Numbered from the stretch's first letter, positions 8,772-17,498 are shown. The stretch: DNA of 40,247 nucleotides from CAVDRM01 sp963611355 (GCA_963611355.1 CAVDRM010000020.1:1-40247), one strand, 5' to 3'. The notes: generated by a model from the sequence alone, not told the origin. Translations and numbers: made by a program.

Positions 8772-9701
8772 ATGCCGCTCGTCACCTCAAAGGAAATGTT
8801 TAAGAAAGCCTATGAAGGCGGTTATGCCATCGGCGCTTTCAACGTCAACAACATGGAAATCATTCAGGGTATCATCGAGGGCGCTCAGATGGAAAATGCG
8901 CCGGTGATTCTGCAGGTCAGCAAGGGCGCCCGCGCCTATGCCAACCATACCTACCTGATGAAGCTGATTGAAGCGGCTGTTGAAACCAGCGGGCTGCCCA
9001 TCGTGGCGCATCTGGATCACGGTCCTGACTTTGAGACCTGCAAGTCCTGCATCGACGGCGGCTTCACCTCCGTCATGATAGACGGTTCCGCCCGTCCGTT
9101 TGAAGAAAATATCGCCGAGACCCGCAAGGTCGTCGAATATGCGCATGACCGCGGTGTTGTCGTTGAGGCGGAGCTGGGCAAGCTGGCCGGCGTCGAAGAC
9201 GATGTAAAGGTCGCCTCCGATGACGCCATGTACACCGACCCCGATGAGGTGGTCGAGTTTGTCGAGCGCACCGGCTGCGACTCTCTGGCCATCGCCATCG
9301 GCACCAGCCACGGCGCGTTCAAGTTCAAGGGAACGCCCCATCTGCGCTTTGACATCTTGGATGAGGTCGCCCGCCGTCTGCCCGGCTTCCCCATCGTTCT
9401 GCACGGCGCGTCCAGCGTCATCCCCGAATACGTGGATATGATCAACCGCTACGGCGGCCATATGCCGGGCGCTCAGGGCGTGCCGGAGGCCATGCTGCGT
9501 GAGGCCGCGTCCAAGGCCGTCTGCAAAATCAACATCGACAGCGACCTTCGTCTGGCCTTCACCGCCATGATTCGCAAGCACTTTGCGGAACATCCCGACC
9601 ATTTTGACCCCCGTCAGTACCTGACCGAAGCCCGCTCCGCGCTGCGCGACATGGTGCGCCACAAAATCGTGGACGTGCTGGGCTGCAATAACAAGGCATA
9701 A
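8772..9701 (+). CDS. fba: Class II fructose-bisphosphate aldolase
   Basis: A cytoplasmic zinc aldolase that interconverts fructose 1,6-bisphosphate with dihydroxyacetone phosphate and glyceraldehyde 3-phosphate. The 309-residue length fits the family. Visible motifs are G-A-F-N-V-N-N (21-27), V-A-H-L-D-H-G with catalytic Asp82 and zinc ligand His83, an E-A-E-L-G segment, the zinc-binding His regions G-T-S-H-G and L-H-G-A-S-S, and the phosphate-binding K-I-N-I-D-S-D near the end. GGAGG at 8759-8764 fixes the ATG at 8772. The gene stands alone between its own promoter and a terminator. With pfkA and ppdK in the same window it covers three glycolytic or gluconeogenic steps. Confidence 0.96.
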   Translation: MPLVTSKEMFKKAYEGGYAIGAFNVNNMEIIQGIIEGAQMENAPVILQVSKGARAYANHTYLMKLIEAAVETSGLPIVAHLDHGPDFETCKSCIDGGFTSVMIDGSARPFEENIAETRKVVEYAHDRGVVVEAELGKLAGVEDDVKVASDDAMYTDPDEVVEFVERTGCDSLAIAIGTSHGAFKFKGTPHLRFDILDEVARRLPGFPIVLHGASSVIPEYVDMINRYGGHMPGAQGVPEAMLREAASKAVCKINIDSDLRLAFTAMIRKHFAEHPDHFDPRQYLTEARSALRDMVRHKIVDVLGCNNKA

Positions 9702-9721
9702 CCATCGTTTTCAGAATGAAT

Positions 9722-9755
9722 ATCCGCTTTCCATTCATCGGAAGGCGGATTTTTA
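9722..9755 (+). terminator. Intrinsic terminator of fba
   Basis: ATCCGC-T-TTCC (9722-9732) pairs with GGAA-G-GCGGAT (9740-9750) with a single G-T wobble, followed by TTTTT. Confidence 0.85.
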
Positions 9756-9787
9756 TATACAAACTCGTAAAAATTCACCTGCCGATA

Positions 9788-9816
9788 TTTCATTTTTCGG
9801 CTGAATTTTGTATAAT
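9788..9816 (+). promoter_or_regulatory. Likely promoter of the C39-like/SpoIID-like pair
   Basis: A perfect TATAAT (9811-9816) with only a weak -35 match (TTTCAT, 9788-9793) at 17 nt spacing. It overlaps the longer in-frame ATG at 9808, which is therefore not the translation start. Confidence 0.55.
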
Positions 9817-9852
9817 GATTTTGTGGAAAGTCTTAAACAGGGGAGAAGGAAC

Positions 9853-10506
9853 ATGCAGACGACGGGGAAGACGGTTTTCATGATGTATGAGGGGCGGCGG
9901 GTCAGGCTGTGCAATCAGCGCTGCCGCGATTGGACGGCGCGGTATGATTATCAGGACAGCGGCGAAACACTTTCAAACGCAGGATGCGGCATTTTTTCCA
10001 TTGCCAATGCATTGTCGTTTATGCACGGGCTGGAAATCGACGTCGATGCGCTGGCCGATTTTTCCATGAAAAACGGCGGACGCGGTGATGACGGCACAGA
10101 CCGCCCGGCGCTGCTCGGCGCAATGGAAAAGGACGGTCTTGCGCTGAAATACGGCTTTTCCTATCATGGGGACGGTCTGCGGAACGACTTGGACACGCTG
10201 TTTGCGCATCTGCAAAACGGCGGTGCGGCGCTTTGCAACCTGCGTGTCGGGCATATCGTAGCACTGGTGCAGGCGCGAAGCATGAACGGCGAACGGCAGG
10301 TGCTGGCGGCCGACCCCTATTCCGAAAGCGATGACCCGCGGGTGACGGACAACGTTCGGGAATGCATCGAAGGCTCTGAAATCACCATGCGGACATTGAA
10401 TGCGCAGGGCGTTGCGACGGGTCTGCAAACGCATTACGCGCTCTTTTGGGTCACGCTGGCGACCGTGCGTGATTTCAACCTCCTTTACAGTCTTCCCGTG
10501 ACATAA
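9853..10506 (+). CDS. C39-like cysteine peptidase family protein
   Basis: A 217-residue protein with the outline of the peptidase C39-like fold: a Cys-containing helix start, N-A-G-C-G-I-F-S-I-A-N-A (about residues 43-54), and a later G-H-I-V-A-L-V segment that places the catalytic His, followed by a D-P-Y segment. Proteins of this family cleave or bind peptides, and many are secreted. No signal peptide is visible here, so it may be cytoplasmic or leave by another route. The start at 9853 is preceded by a GGGGAGAAGG site and avoids the promoter. A SpoIID-like gene starts 16 nt downstream, so the two are probably one operon. Family membership is inferred from motifs; the substrate is unknown. 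Confidence 0.7.
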   Translation: MQTTGKTVFMMYEGRRVRLCNQRCRDWTARYDYQDSGETLSNAGCGIFSIANALSFMHGLEIDVDALADFSMKNGGRGDDGTDRPALLGAMEKDGLALKYGFSYHGDGLRNDLDTLFAHLQNGGAALCNLRVGHIVALVQARSMNGERQVLAADPYSESDDPRVTDNVRECIEGSEITMRTLNAQGVATGLQTHYALFWVTLATVRDFNLLYSLPVT

Positions 10507-10522
10507 AGAAGGGAGATAGACC

Positions 10523-12235
10523 GTGTCCTCAACAGGCAAAAGATTATCACGCGCAGTGCCGATGCTGGCAGTGCTTTTAGTCATTCTGCTGTGTTCCGTG
10601 ACGGCTGCGGCCGACACGAAGGACGGCACAGTGCGCGTCCTGCTGACAAAGCTCAACCTGACCAATCAGGTGCAGCTTGCCTTGGACGGCAGCTATACGC
10701 TGGGCGATATGGCGTTTCAGCGCGGCTGCCATGTGACGGTCGCCCTGTCCGGCGGCACGCTGATTGTATATTACGAAGGCATGGCGTATCCGGCGGGCAC
10801 AAGCGTGACCTTTGTCCGCCATCAGCTCACAGATGAGCAGGAAAACGGCATTCGCTTGAACGGCGGCTATGAGCTGCATGCCGGCGATGTGACCGTGATG
10901 GCGAAAAACGGCCTGCTTCAGTGCATTCTGACCGCGCCTGTGGAGGAATATCTGCTGGGGGTCGTTCCCTATGAAATGAGTGATTCCTTTCCCTTGGAGG
11001 CGCTCAAGGCACAGGCAATCGCCGCCCGCACCTACGCCATGTCCAAGACGGGCGCTTCGGGCGACTATGACTTGGTGGACAACACCAACGACCAAGCGTA
11101 TTACGGCATCCGCGCCTCCAATGTGAACGCGGCGCGTGCCGTTCGGGAAACGGCGGGTATCTGCGGCTATTATCAGGGCAAGCTCGCCATCTGTTATTAT
11201 ACCGCGAGCAACGGCGGCCATGTGGAAACCATTCAAAATGTCTGGGGAAGCCGTTCAAATGCCGATTATATCACGGCGCATGAGGATCCTTACGATTTGG
11301 AAAATGAAAGCAGCGTGGTCAAGCAGGCTAAAATCTCCAAAACGGATGCGGGGGTTTTAACCGAGCCGCTTCAGGCGGCGCTGGCCGTGCAGCTTGAAAA
11401 GCTGGGCTATGATGGAGAGAAGGAGAATATCCGGATTGATGAGATGATTGCCATTACGCCGTGCGACCCCCAATATGCAGACAGCGGCGTGATGCGCAAG
11501 CTCCGTTTTTCGCTCCGCGTTTCCGGTAGAAAGCATCGGGCAGCACAGGCAGATGACGATGAAGAGGTGACGCTTTTTGCTATCACCACGCAAACGCCGC
11601 AGACGACAGCGACCGTTCCGCCGGATACATTGAGCGAATTTACGGCCATTGACGGCATTTTGGAGGTCGAACTGGACTATTTCAGTACGGTCGAAGCCAT
11701 GCTTTCCCTGTCCATCAACGGCAGAGATAACGAAATCGTGACCGTGCGTGAGCAGGACGATGCCTTTGTCATCGAGGCGCGGCGCTACGGTCACGGTGTC
11801 GGCATGAGCCAGCGCGGGGCGCAGGTGATGGCCGGTACATACAGCTGGACATACGAGCAGATTCTGAAGTTTTATTATCCGAAAATGACGCTGGAGAAAA
11901 TCACTTGGACGGCCACGCAGCCGACGCCCGTGAGCGCAGCATTTTTAACAACGCCCGGCCCTGCCGCTACGCCGACCCCGCGCCCGACCACCATTCCGCT
12001 GACGGAAAAAGCCAAGGACGGAGAATATATAGCCACTGTGACCAATATCGCCGCCACCTCCTACCTCAACCTTCGCGCCAAACCCGACACGACCTCCGAT
12101 GTGCTGATGCGCCTGTATTACGGGCAGGAGCTGGTCGTGACCTCCCGATACGACGACCGCTGGCTGTGCGTCCGCCTGAACGATATAAGCGGGTATGTGA
12201 TGGAGGAATTTGTGGAAAAGAAGCCTGAATCCTAA
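10523..12235 (+). CDS. SpoIID/LytB-domain secreted protein with C-terminal SH3b domain
   Basis: A 570-residue exported protein. It has an N-terminal signal or anchor segment (about 8-30), then a SpoIID/LytB domain with E-E-Y-L-L-G-V-V-P-Y-E-M, A-L-K-A-Q-A-I-A-A-R-T-Y-A and the late G-H-G-V-G-M-S-Q-R-G-A motif. A Thr/Pro linker follows, then a bacterial SH3 domain (about 500-565, with L-N-L-R-A-K-P-D). SpoIID enzymes are lytic transglycosylases acting on glycan strands stripped of their stem peptides; SH3b domains bind the wall. About 120 extra residues split the SpoIID domain between the N-terminal motif block and the G-H-G-V-G-M-S-Q motif. Translation starts at GTG 10523 behind AAGGGAG. Because of the SH3b domain it is more likely a wall-remodelling enzyme than sporulation SpoIID itself. 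Confidence 0.85.
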   Translation: MSSTGKRLSRAVPMLAVLLVILLCSVTAAADTKDGTVRVLLTKLNLTNQVQLALDGSYTLGDMAFQRGCHVTVALSGGTLIVYYEGMAYPAGTSVTFVRHQLTDEQENGIRLNGGYELHAGDVTVMAKNGLLQCILTAPVEEYLLGVVPYEMSDSFPLEALKAQAIAARTYAMSKTGASGDYDLVDNTNDQAYYGIRASNVNAARAVRETAGICGYYQGKLAICYYTASNGGHVETIQNVWGSRSNADYITAHEDPYDLENESSVVKQAKISKTDAGVLTEPLQAALAVQLEKLGYDGEKENIRIDEMIAITPCDPQYADSGVMRKLRFSLRVSGRKHRAAQADDDEEVTLFAITTQTPQTTATVPPDTLSEFTAIDGILEVELDYFSTVEAMLSLSINGRDNEIVTVREQDDAFVIEARRYGHGVGMSQRGAQVMAGTYSWTYEQILKFYYPKMTLEKITWTATQPTPVSAAFLTTPGPAATPTPRPTTIPLTEKAKDGEYIATVTNIAATSYLNLRAKPDTTSDVLMRLYYGQELVVTSRYDDRWLCVRLNDISGYVMEEFVEKKPES

Positions 12236-12255
12236 ATTTCAAATGAAAGTAAAAC

Positions 12256-12296
12256 GCAAAAATCTCAATTTACCGAATGTAAATTGAGATTTTTGC
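12256..12296. terminator. Bidirectional terminator between convergent genes
   Basis: A perfect 18-bp inverted repeat (12256-12273 against 12279-12296) with a 5-nt loop. The stem carries A-runs and T-runs at both ends, so it can stop transcription from the SpoIID-like gene on the plus strand and the secreted-protein gene on the minus strand. Confidence 0.85.
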
Positions 12297-12369
12297 AAAA
12301 TAGTGATTTGTACAGTATGCTTTCTGAAACGCATCCGAGCGTTCACGCCGAACGGGCTGCGGCATCGCT

Positions 12370-13092
12370 TCAATAATCCGCCTCATACGGCATCACGGCG
12401 ACGATCTCATCCTCAATGTACACGATGCGGTAGAGGTTGCTGCCGTAACTGTAGTAGTTGTTCTGGAATTCATAGATATCCGTTGCGCGAATGGGATTTT
12501 CTATCGTGCCGTAGTAGTAAATGCAGTTTTCCGCGCAGGCGTATTTATACAGATACTTGGACGTATTAACGAAAGTGGAGATGTTGCCTTCCTTATAAGT
12601 CACGGTCACCAAGTCCGCGCTGATGTACCATGTGCTGCCCTTCAAATAAATGTCGTCAATATAGCCGGCAGATACACGGGTGCGCTTTTCGCTGGGGCGG
12701 CGCTGAAGGAAGATGGTATAGGTAGTGCTTTCATTATAGACATTGGTGACGACGATGGTGACCTGCTGGGGTTTATCGGTCATCTTGAAATACGAGGTGG
12801 TATTTCCGCTGCGGATGGATGTGCCGTTCACGGTGATGGTCGCATTCGGGTCTGCACAGGTGGGCGTAAAGGACACGCGGGATACCCAGCTTGCAACTGT
12901 CAGAATATAGGAGGTCGTGTAAGAATCAAACTTCTCCGGCAGCATAACGCCCGTATTGGGGCAGTTGTGCGTCAGAGACGAAAGCACAGGCTCGTTGTAA
13001 ACAGAGCCGACACTGCCGTCATCGGCCAGCGCAGCAGCGTTCATGCACAGGACAAGCGTCAGAGCAGTCAGTAATGCGATGAGCTTCTTCAT
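12370..13092 (-). CDS. Secreted protein with a cadherin-like beta-sandwich domain
   Basis: A 240-residue exported protein. A typical signal peptide (residues 1-23, M-K-K-L-I-A-L-L-T-A-L..., ending A-L-A-D) precedes a beta-rich segment (about 50-130) containing F-D-S-Y-T-T-S-Y-I-L-T-V, I-T-V-N-G-T-S-I and T-Y-T-I-F-L-Q-R. That pattern resembles the bacterial cadherin-like beta-sandwich domain (PF12733 type) found in surface proteins. The C-terminal 100 residues are rich in Tyr and have no recognised fold. AAAGGGAGGG (minus strand) ends about 8 nt before the ATG. The gene lies 100 nt downstream of aspartate kinase on the same strand, with no clear promoter in between. Function unknown. Confidence 0.75.
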   Translation of the reverse strand: MKKLIALLTALTLVLCMNAAALADDGSVGSVYNEPVLSSLTHNCPNTGVMLPEKFDSYTTSYILTVASWVSRVSFTPTCADPNATITVNGTSIRSGNTTSYFKMTDKPQQVTIVVTNVYNESTTYTIFLQRRPSEKRTRVSAGYIDDIYLKGSTWYISADLVTVTYKEGNISTFVNTSKYLYKYACAENCIYYYGTIENPIRATDIYEFQNNYYSYGSNLYRIVYIEDEIVAVMPYEADY

Positions 13093-13128
13093 GGAAGCAT
13101 CCCTCCCTTTCCGTTTTCACTCATAGAA

Positions 13129-13142
13129 CGTATGCGCATACG
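13129..13142. promoter_or_regulatory. 14-bp perfect palindrome upstream of the secreted-protein gene
   Basis: CGTATGCGCATACG reads the same on both strands. It sits 37 nt upstream of the secreted-protein start and 50 nt after the aspartate kinase stop. It may be a protein-binding site; no binder is suggested. Confidence 0.35.
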
Positions 13143-13192
13143 GTTTTCATGCATTATTTTTGAAAAAAATTTTTACGGGGGATGCTTGTTTC

Positions 13193-14506
13193 TTACATCC
13201 GCACGAATGCATCATAAATGGCGGCGACGGCGCGTTCAAAATCGTCCTCATCCACGCCGACGATGATGTTCAGCTCGCTGGAGCCCTGATCGATGGTGCG
13301 GATGGAGATGCCCTGCGAGGAAATGGCCGTGAACAGCCGTGCGGCCGTACCGAAGGCGCGGACCATGCCGCGTCCCACAGTGGCAATCAGCGCCAGATGG
13401 TCATGAATGGTCACGGAATCAGGGTGTGTCAGTTCAATGATGCGCTTAATCACCTGCTCCCTGTGCGGCGCCAGCTCTTTTTCGGAAACGACCACGCACA
13501 TGGTGTCAATGCCGGTGGGCAGATGTTCAAAATTGACGCCGCATTCCTCCACAGCCTGCAACACGCGCCGTCCGAAGCCAAGCTCCGCGTTCATCATATC
13601 CTTTTCAACGGAAATAATCGAAAAGCCCTTGCGCCCCGCAATACCGGTGATGATGTGTTTTAAATCACTGCGGTCGAACTGGTTGGAAATCATCGTGCCG
13701 GGATGACGCGGGTCATTGGTATTGCGGATATTGGTGGGGATGCCCGCCCGGCGCACAGGGAAAACAGCGTCCTCATGCAGCACGGTCGCGCCCATGTAGG
13801 AAAGCTCACGCAGCTCCTTGTAGGTGATGTTGGCGATATACTGCGCGTCCTTGACAATGTGCGGGTCAGCCATGCGGAAGCCGGTCACATCCGTCCAGTT
13901 TTCATAAACATCCGCATTGACCGCCCGTGCGACCAGCGCGCCGGACACATCGCTGCCGCCGCGGGAAAAGGTATGGATGTTGCCCTTTTCATCCGCGCCG
14001 TAGAAGCCCGGAATGACGGCATGGGAAAGATGGCCAAGCGCCGAAGAAAGAAGCTCGTTGGTCTCCTCATCCATAAACCGGCCGTTTTCGTCAAAGCGAA
14101 TGACCTGTGCGGCATCCACAAACGGGAAAGACAGAAATTGAGCCAGCAGCCGTCCGCCTAAGTATTCACCGCGGCTGGCGGCATACGCACGCGATGCGCC
14201 CGCCTTTAAATTCTCTTCAATCGTTTTGAATTCCTGCGTAAAGCGCATGTCTACACCCAGCTCCTGCGCAATTTCCTCATAGCGAAAGCGCACACGCTCC
14301 AGCAATTGTGCAAACGGCTCTCCATTTTGGGCGGCCTGATGTGCCGCATATAAAAGGTCGGTGATTTTTTCATCGCCCGCTCCGCGCTTGCCCGGCGCAC
14401 TGGGTACGATAAAGCGCCGTTCTCCGTCCGATAAAACGATGTCCCGGACCTTTCTGAACTGCGCAGCATCAGCCAACGAACTGCCGCCGAATTTGCAAAC
14501 CAGCAT
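13193..14506 (-). CDS. Aspartate kinase
   Basis: Aspartate kinase phosphorylates L-aspartate with ATP, the first step towards lysine, threonine, methionine and diaminopimelate. The 437-residue protein has the N-terminal K-F-G-G-S-S motif (5-10), a V-P-S-A-P-G-K-R segment, the F-S-R-G-G-S-D aspartate-binding region, and two C-terminal ACT-type regulatory segments (one with G-F-S-I-I-S-V-E-K-D, the other with G-I-S-I-R-T-I-D-Q-G-S-S-E). Feedback control by an amino acid is therefore likely. GGAGG on the minus strand lies 7 nt before the ATG. The gene has its own promoter, and no other aspartate-family biosynthesis gene is nearby. Confidence 0.94.
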   Translation of the reverse strand: MLVCKFGGSSLADAAQFRKVRDIVLSDGERRFIVPSAPGKRGAGDEKITDLLYAAHQAAQNGEPFAQLLERVRFRYEEIAQELGVDMRFTQEFKTIEENLKAGASRAYAASRGEYLGGRLLAQFLSFPFVDAAQVIRFDENGRFMDEETNELLSSALGHLSHAVIPGFYGADEKGNIHTFSRGGSDVSGALVARAVNADVYENWTDVTGFRMADPHIVKDAQYIANITYKELRELSYMGATVLHEDAVFPVRRAGIPTNIRNTNDPRHPGTMISNQFDRSDLKHIITGIAGRKGFSIISVEKDMMNAELGFGRRVLQAVEECGVNFEHLPTGIDTMCVVVSEKELAPHREQVIKRIIELTHPDSVTIHDHLALIATVGRGMVRAFGTAARLFTAISSQGISIRTIDQGSSELNIIVGVDEDDFERAVAAIYDAFVRM

Positions 14507-14536
14507 GTCATCGCCTCCGTGTCAATACATGCTATC

Positions 14537-14565
14537 ATTGTAAGCATTTTTGCCGTTTCTGTCAA
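14537..14565 (-). promoter_or_regulatory. Promoter of aspartate kinase
   Basis: On the minus strand TTGACA (14565-14560), 17-nt spacer, TACAAT (14542-14537). It diverges from the lspA promoter; the two -35 boxes are about 32 nt apart. Confidence 0.8.
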
Positions 14566-14596
14566 TCTGCCGACAGAATATTCTCCCGATATTCGT

Positions 14597-14625
14597 TTGC
14601 AAAGCCGTGCTTTTATTGGTATAAT
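14597..14625 (+). promoter_or_regulatory. Promoter of the lspA-rluD-mnmE operon
   Basis: TTGCAA (14597-14602), 17-nt spacer, TATAAT (14620-14625). The expected transcription start near 14632 lies after the longest in-frame ATG of lspA (14629), which supports the start at 14674. Confidence 0.8.
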
Positions 14626-14673
14626 GGCTTGCGGAGCACGATGGCGCACCGAAGAAGGAAAGGCGGCGGACGG

Positions 14674-15126
14674 ATGAAATTAGGCTCAAGGCGGCTATGG
14701 TCGGTCGCTGCGGCTGCGGTTATGCTGGATCAGGCTGCCAAGACGCTGCTGACCGGTACGGAGCTTGTGCTGATTCCGAATGTTCTTCAAATCACAACCG
14801 TTCGGAATGACGGTTTTGCGCTCGGCCTATTTCCGCATTCCGCCCTGCCGGCGCTGCTGCTGTCGCTCATGGTGATTGCGGCGCTGCTGTTCTTTCTTGC
14901 GCGCAATCGGCTCAAAGGGCTGTCGGAAATATCTGTCGGCATGATATTGGGCGGCGCGTTCGGGAATCTCATCGACCGCATTGTTCTGTCTTATGTCCGC
15001 GACAGCTTTGAACTTTTGTTCATCCATTTTTATGTGTTTAATCTGGCCGATGTTTTTGTGACCGTCGGCGCAGCACTGACAGCTATCCATCTGCTGTTTT
15101 TTGAAAGGAACTCGGAAAAGAAATGA
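14674..15126 (+). CDS. lspA: Lipoprotein signal peptidase (signal peptidase II)
   Basis: An inner-membrane aspartyl protease that cleaves the signal peptide of diacylglyceryl-modified prolipoproteins. The 150-residue protein has four hydrophobic segments and the family motifs: L-D-Q-A-A-K (18-23), the N-D-G-F-A-L-G block (45-51), G-G-A-F-G-N-L-I-D-R with catalytic Asp101, and F-N-L-A-D-V with catalytic Asp126. The second block is usually N-x-G-x-A-F-G; a Leu here is a mild variation. An AGGCGG-like site lies 6-7 nt before the ATG at 14674. The stop overlaps the rluD-type start by 4 nt. A lipoprotein substrate is encoded in this window at 34485. Confidence 0.93.
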   Translation: MKLGSRRLWSVAAAAVMLDQAAKTLLTGTELVLIPNVLQITTVRNDGFALGLFPHSALPALLLSLMVIAALLFFLARNRLKGLSEISVGMILGGAFGNLIDRIVLSYVRDSFELLFIHFYVFNLADVFVTVGAALTAIHLLFFERNSEKK

Positions 15127-15995
15127 CGGAGGAAATGAAGGAGGCGCTCGGCGACGGGCGGCGGCTGGATGTTCTTTTATCGGATGAGCATCTCTCCCGC
15201 TCCCGTGCCGCTGCGCTGATTGAGGAAGGCTGTGTGCAGGTGGACGGCGCCGTGCAGAAAAAGCCATCCCTAAAGCCCGCCATCGGTGCGCACATTCGGC
15301 TCGCCATGCCGCCTCCCCGCGATACGGGCATTGAAGCGCAGGACATTCCCTTGGAGATTCTGTATGAAGACGAACATTTGGCGGTCGTTATCAAGCCCTG
15401 CGGCATGGTGGTGCATCCGGCGGCCGGGAATGAGGACGGCACGCTGGTCAATGCCCTGCTCTTTCATCTTTCGCACCTCTCCGGCATCGGCGGGGAAAAA
15501 CGTCCGGGCATCGTCCATCGTTTGGACAAGGATACAAGCGGGCTGCTGCTGGTCGCCAAGGATGATGCGACCCATGCCGCCCTGTCCGCGCAGCTGTCGG
15601 CACGGCAGATGGAAAAGCACTATCGGGCAATCGTGTTCGGACATATGAAAGAGCAAAACGGCATCATCGACAAACCTATTGGCCGAAGCCCGCAGGATAG
15701 AAAGAAAATGGCTGTTACGGCAAACGGCCGCCCCGCGCTGACCGAATGGCGGGTGCTCAGGGAATACCCGAACGCCACGCTGCTGGATGTGCATATCATC
15801 ACGGGCCGCACCCACCAGATTCGCGTCCACATGGCCTCCATTGGCCATCCCGTGCTGGGCGATTCTGTCTACGGCGGCCGCCATATGCCTGCAGCGCCAC
15901 GGCTTATGCTGCACGCTTATTCACTGAGCTTTACGCATCCCGTCACGGGCGATACAATGACGCTGTATGCTCCCTGCCCGTTCAGTGACGAATAA
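15123..15995 (+). CDS. RluA/RluD-family pseudouridine synthase
   Basis: The enzyme converts specific uridines of rRNA (or tRNA) to pseudouridine. The 290-residue protein starts with an S4-like RNA-binding domain (about 12-60, with S-R-S-R-A-A-A-L-I-E-E-G). The catalytic domain has P-x-G-M-V-V-H-P, the active-site block H-R-L-D-K-D-T-S-G-L-L-L with catalytic Asp135, and G-R-T-H-Q-I-R-V-H-M. Sequence order and length fit the RluD-like YlyB group that commonly follows lspA in Bacillota. The exact target uridines cannot be told from sequence. It is translationally coupled to lspA through a 4-nt overlap and followed 20 nt later by mnmE. Confidence 0.93.
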   Translation: MTEEMKEALGDGRRLDVLLSDEHLSRSRAAALIEEGCVQVDGAVQKKPSLKPAIGAHIRLAMPPPRDTGIEAQDIPLEILYEDEHLAVVIKPCGMVVHPAAGNEDGTLVNALLFHLSHLSGIGGEKRPGIVHRLDKDTSGLLLVAKDDATHAALSAQLSARQMEKHYRAIVFGHMKEQNGIIDKPIGRSPQDRKKMAVTANGRPALTEWRVLREYPNATLLDVHIITGRTHQIRVHMASIGHPVLGDSVYGGRHMPAAPRLMLHAYSLSFTHPVTGDTMTLYAPCPFSDE

Positions 15996-16015
15996 TTATT
16001 CCGGAGGAATCAAAA

Positions 16016-17353
16016 ATGCGCGATTTGGCCATGCGCGATACCATTGCGGCCTTGGCGACAGCGCCCGGTCAGGCCGGCATCGCCATTGTGCGTGTCAGCG
16101 GCGCGGATGCGGAAAGGGCGCTGAGAGCGCTGTTTTTCCCGTATCAAAAGGACTGTCCGTTTGAAAGCCACAGGCTGTATCTGGGGCGGGTGATGGAGCA
16201 CGGACGGCAAATCGACGAAAGCATGGCCGTTTTGATGCGGGCGCCGAGAAGCTATACGCGGGAGGATGTAGCGGAATTTCAGCTCCACGGCGGCGCATGG
16301 GCAGCCTCCGCAACGCTCCGCGCCCTGTCTGATATAGGCGTCCGCTCTGCCGAGCCGGGCGAGTTTACCCTGCGTGCCTTCTTAAACGGACGGGTCGATT
16401 TAAGCGAGGCCGAGAGCGTGATGCGGCTTATCCGCTCCTCCGGCGAGCGCGCTGCGCAGGCGGCACTGCGGCAGCTGAACGGCGGTGCGAGCAGCTTTAT
16501 TGCCCAGGCGCAGAAAACGCTGCTGGAAATGCTGGCCTCCCTGGAAGCCGCAATCGACTACCCCGATGAAGTGGAGGAGCAGGAGACGGCGCAGACGCTC
16601 TCCAAAACAGCGCGGCAGCTTGCGCAAAAACTGCTGAGTGCGTGTGATGAACGCAGCGCCCGCCTGTTAGAAGAAGGCATGAATGTCGTACTTTGCGGCA
16701 GTCCGAATGCAGGAAAGTCCACCCTGCTCAATGCACTTTTGGAGGAGGAGCGGGCAATCGTGACGGATATTCCCGGCACAACGCGTGATATCGTGCGCGG
16801 CGTAATCCAGCTGGACGGAATGCGCGTCAACCTGCTGGATACCGCCGGTGTGCGGGCGGGAACGGACACAGTGGAGCAGATTGGCGTTAATCGGGCGCTG
16901 AATGCCGTCCGGCAGGCTGACCTTGTACTCCTGCTCATCGATTCCTGCGGGACCGGTGTCTCGGATGAGCGGCTGAATGCCCTGATTGCCGAGCGTCCGC
17001 ACCTGATTTTGTATACCAAGGCCGATTTGACGGAAAAAATCCGTATTTCCGGTGAAGCTCTGTCCATCAGCGCCAAAACGGGCGAAGGCATGGACGAGCT
17101 GAAAAAACGTATCTCTGCCTATGCCGCAGGGCTTGGCGAAGCACCTCTGACAGAGCGGCGGCACATGGAGCTGGCGCGTCAGGCTGCGCAGACGCTTTTA
17201 TGCGCCGCCGATACCTTTGAGGGCGGCTCGCCGCTGGAATTCGGTGCGGTCGATTTGCACGCTGCGCTGGACACACTGGCCGCCGTCACGGGCGAACGGG
17301 TGGATGAAAAGCTGCTGGATGATATTTTTTCGCGTTTCTGTGTCGGAAAATAA
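16016..17353 (+). CDS. mnmE: tRNA modification GTPase MnmE
   Basis: MnmE (TrmE), with MnmG, installs the aminomethyl-type group on wobble uridine 34 of certain tRNAs. The 445-residue protein has the N-terminal folate-binding domain (D-T-I-A-A-L-A-T-A-P-G), a helical middle with the embedded G domain (P-loop G-S-P-N-A-G-K-S at 228-235, G-T-T-R-D, D-T-A-G at 275-278) and the C-terminal F-C-V-G-K (441-445), whose Cys is the conserved catalytic residue. GGAGGA (16003-16008) sits 7 nt before ATG 16016. A second in-frame Met at residue 6 is less well placed. It is the last gene of the lspA operon. The partner mnmG is not in the window. Confidence 0.96.
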   Translation: MRDLAMRDTIAALATAPGQAGIAIVRVSGADAERALRALFFPYQKDCPFESHRLYLGRVMEHGRQIDESMAVLMRAPRSYTREDVAEFQLHGGAWAASATLRALSDIGVRSAEPGEFTLRAFLNGRVDLSEAESVMRLIRSSGERAAQAALRQLNGGASSFIAQAQKTLLEMLASLEAAIDYPDEVEEQETAQTLSKTARQLAQKLLSACDERSARLLEEGMNVVLCGSPNAGKSTLLNALLEEERAIVTDIPGTTRDIVRGVIQLDGMRVNLLDTAGVRAGTDTVEQIGVNRALNAVRQADLVLLLIDSCGTGVSDERLNALIAERPHLILYTKADLTEKIRISGEALSISAKTGEGMDELKKRISAYAAGLGEAPLTERRHMELARQAAQTLLCAADTFEGGSPLEFGAVDLHAALDTLAAVTGERVDEKLLDDIFSRFCVGK

Positions 17354-17498
17354 GCTTAAAGGCTGCGCTGCTTACTGCATAGCCATTTTCCCGCCGTCTC
17401 CCCCCATTCTAATGCGATTTTACGAATGCATGAATCATACAAACGAATGTATTTGTATACAACCTATTGAACCTATCGCAAAAAAGTTTGATTTTTCC

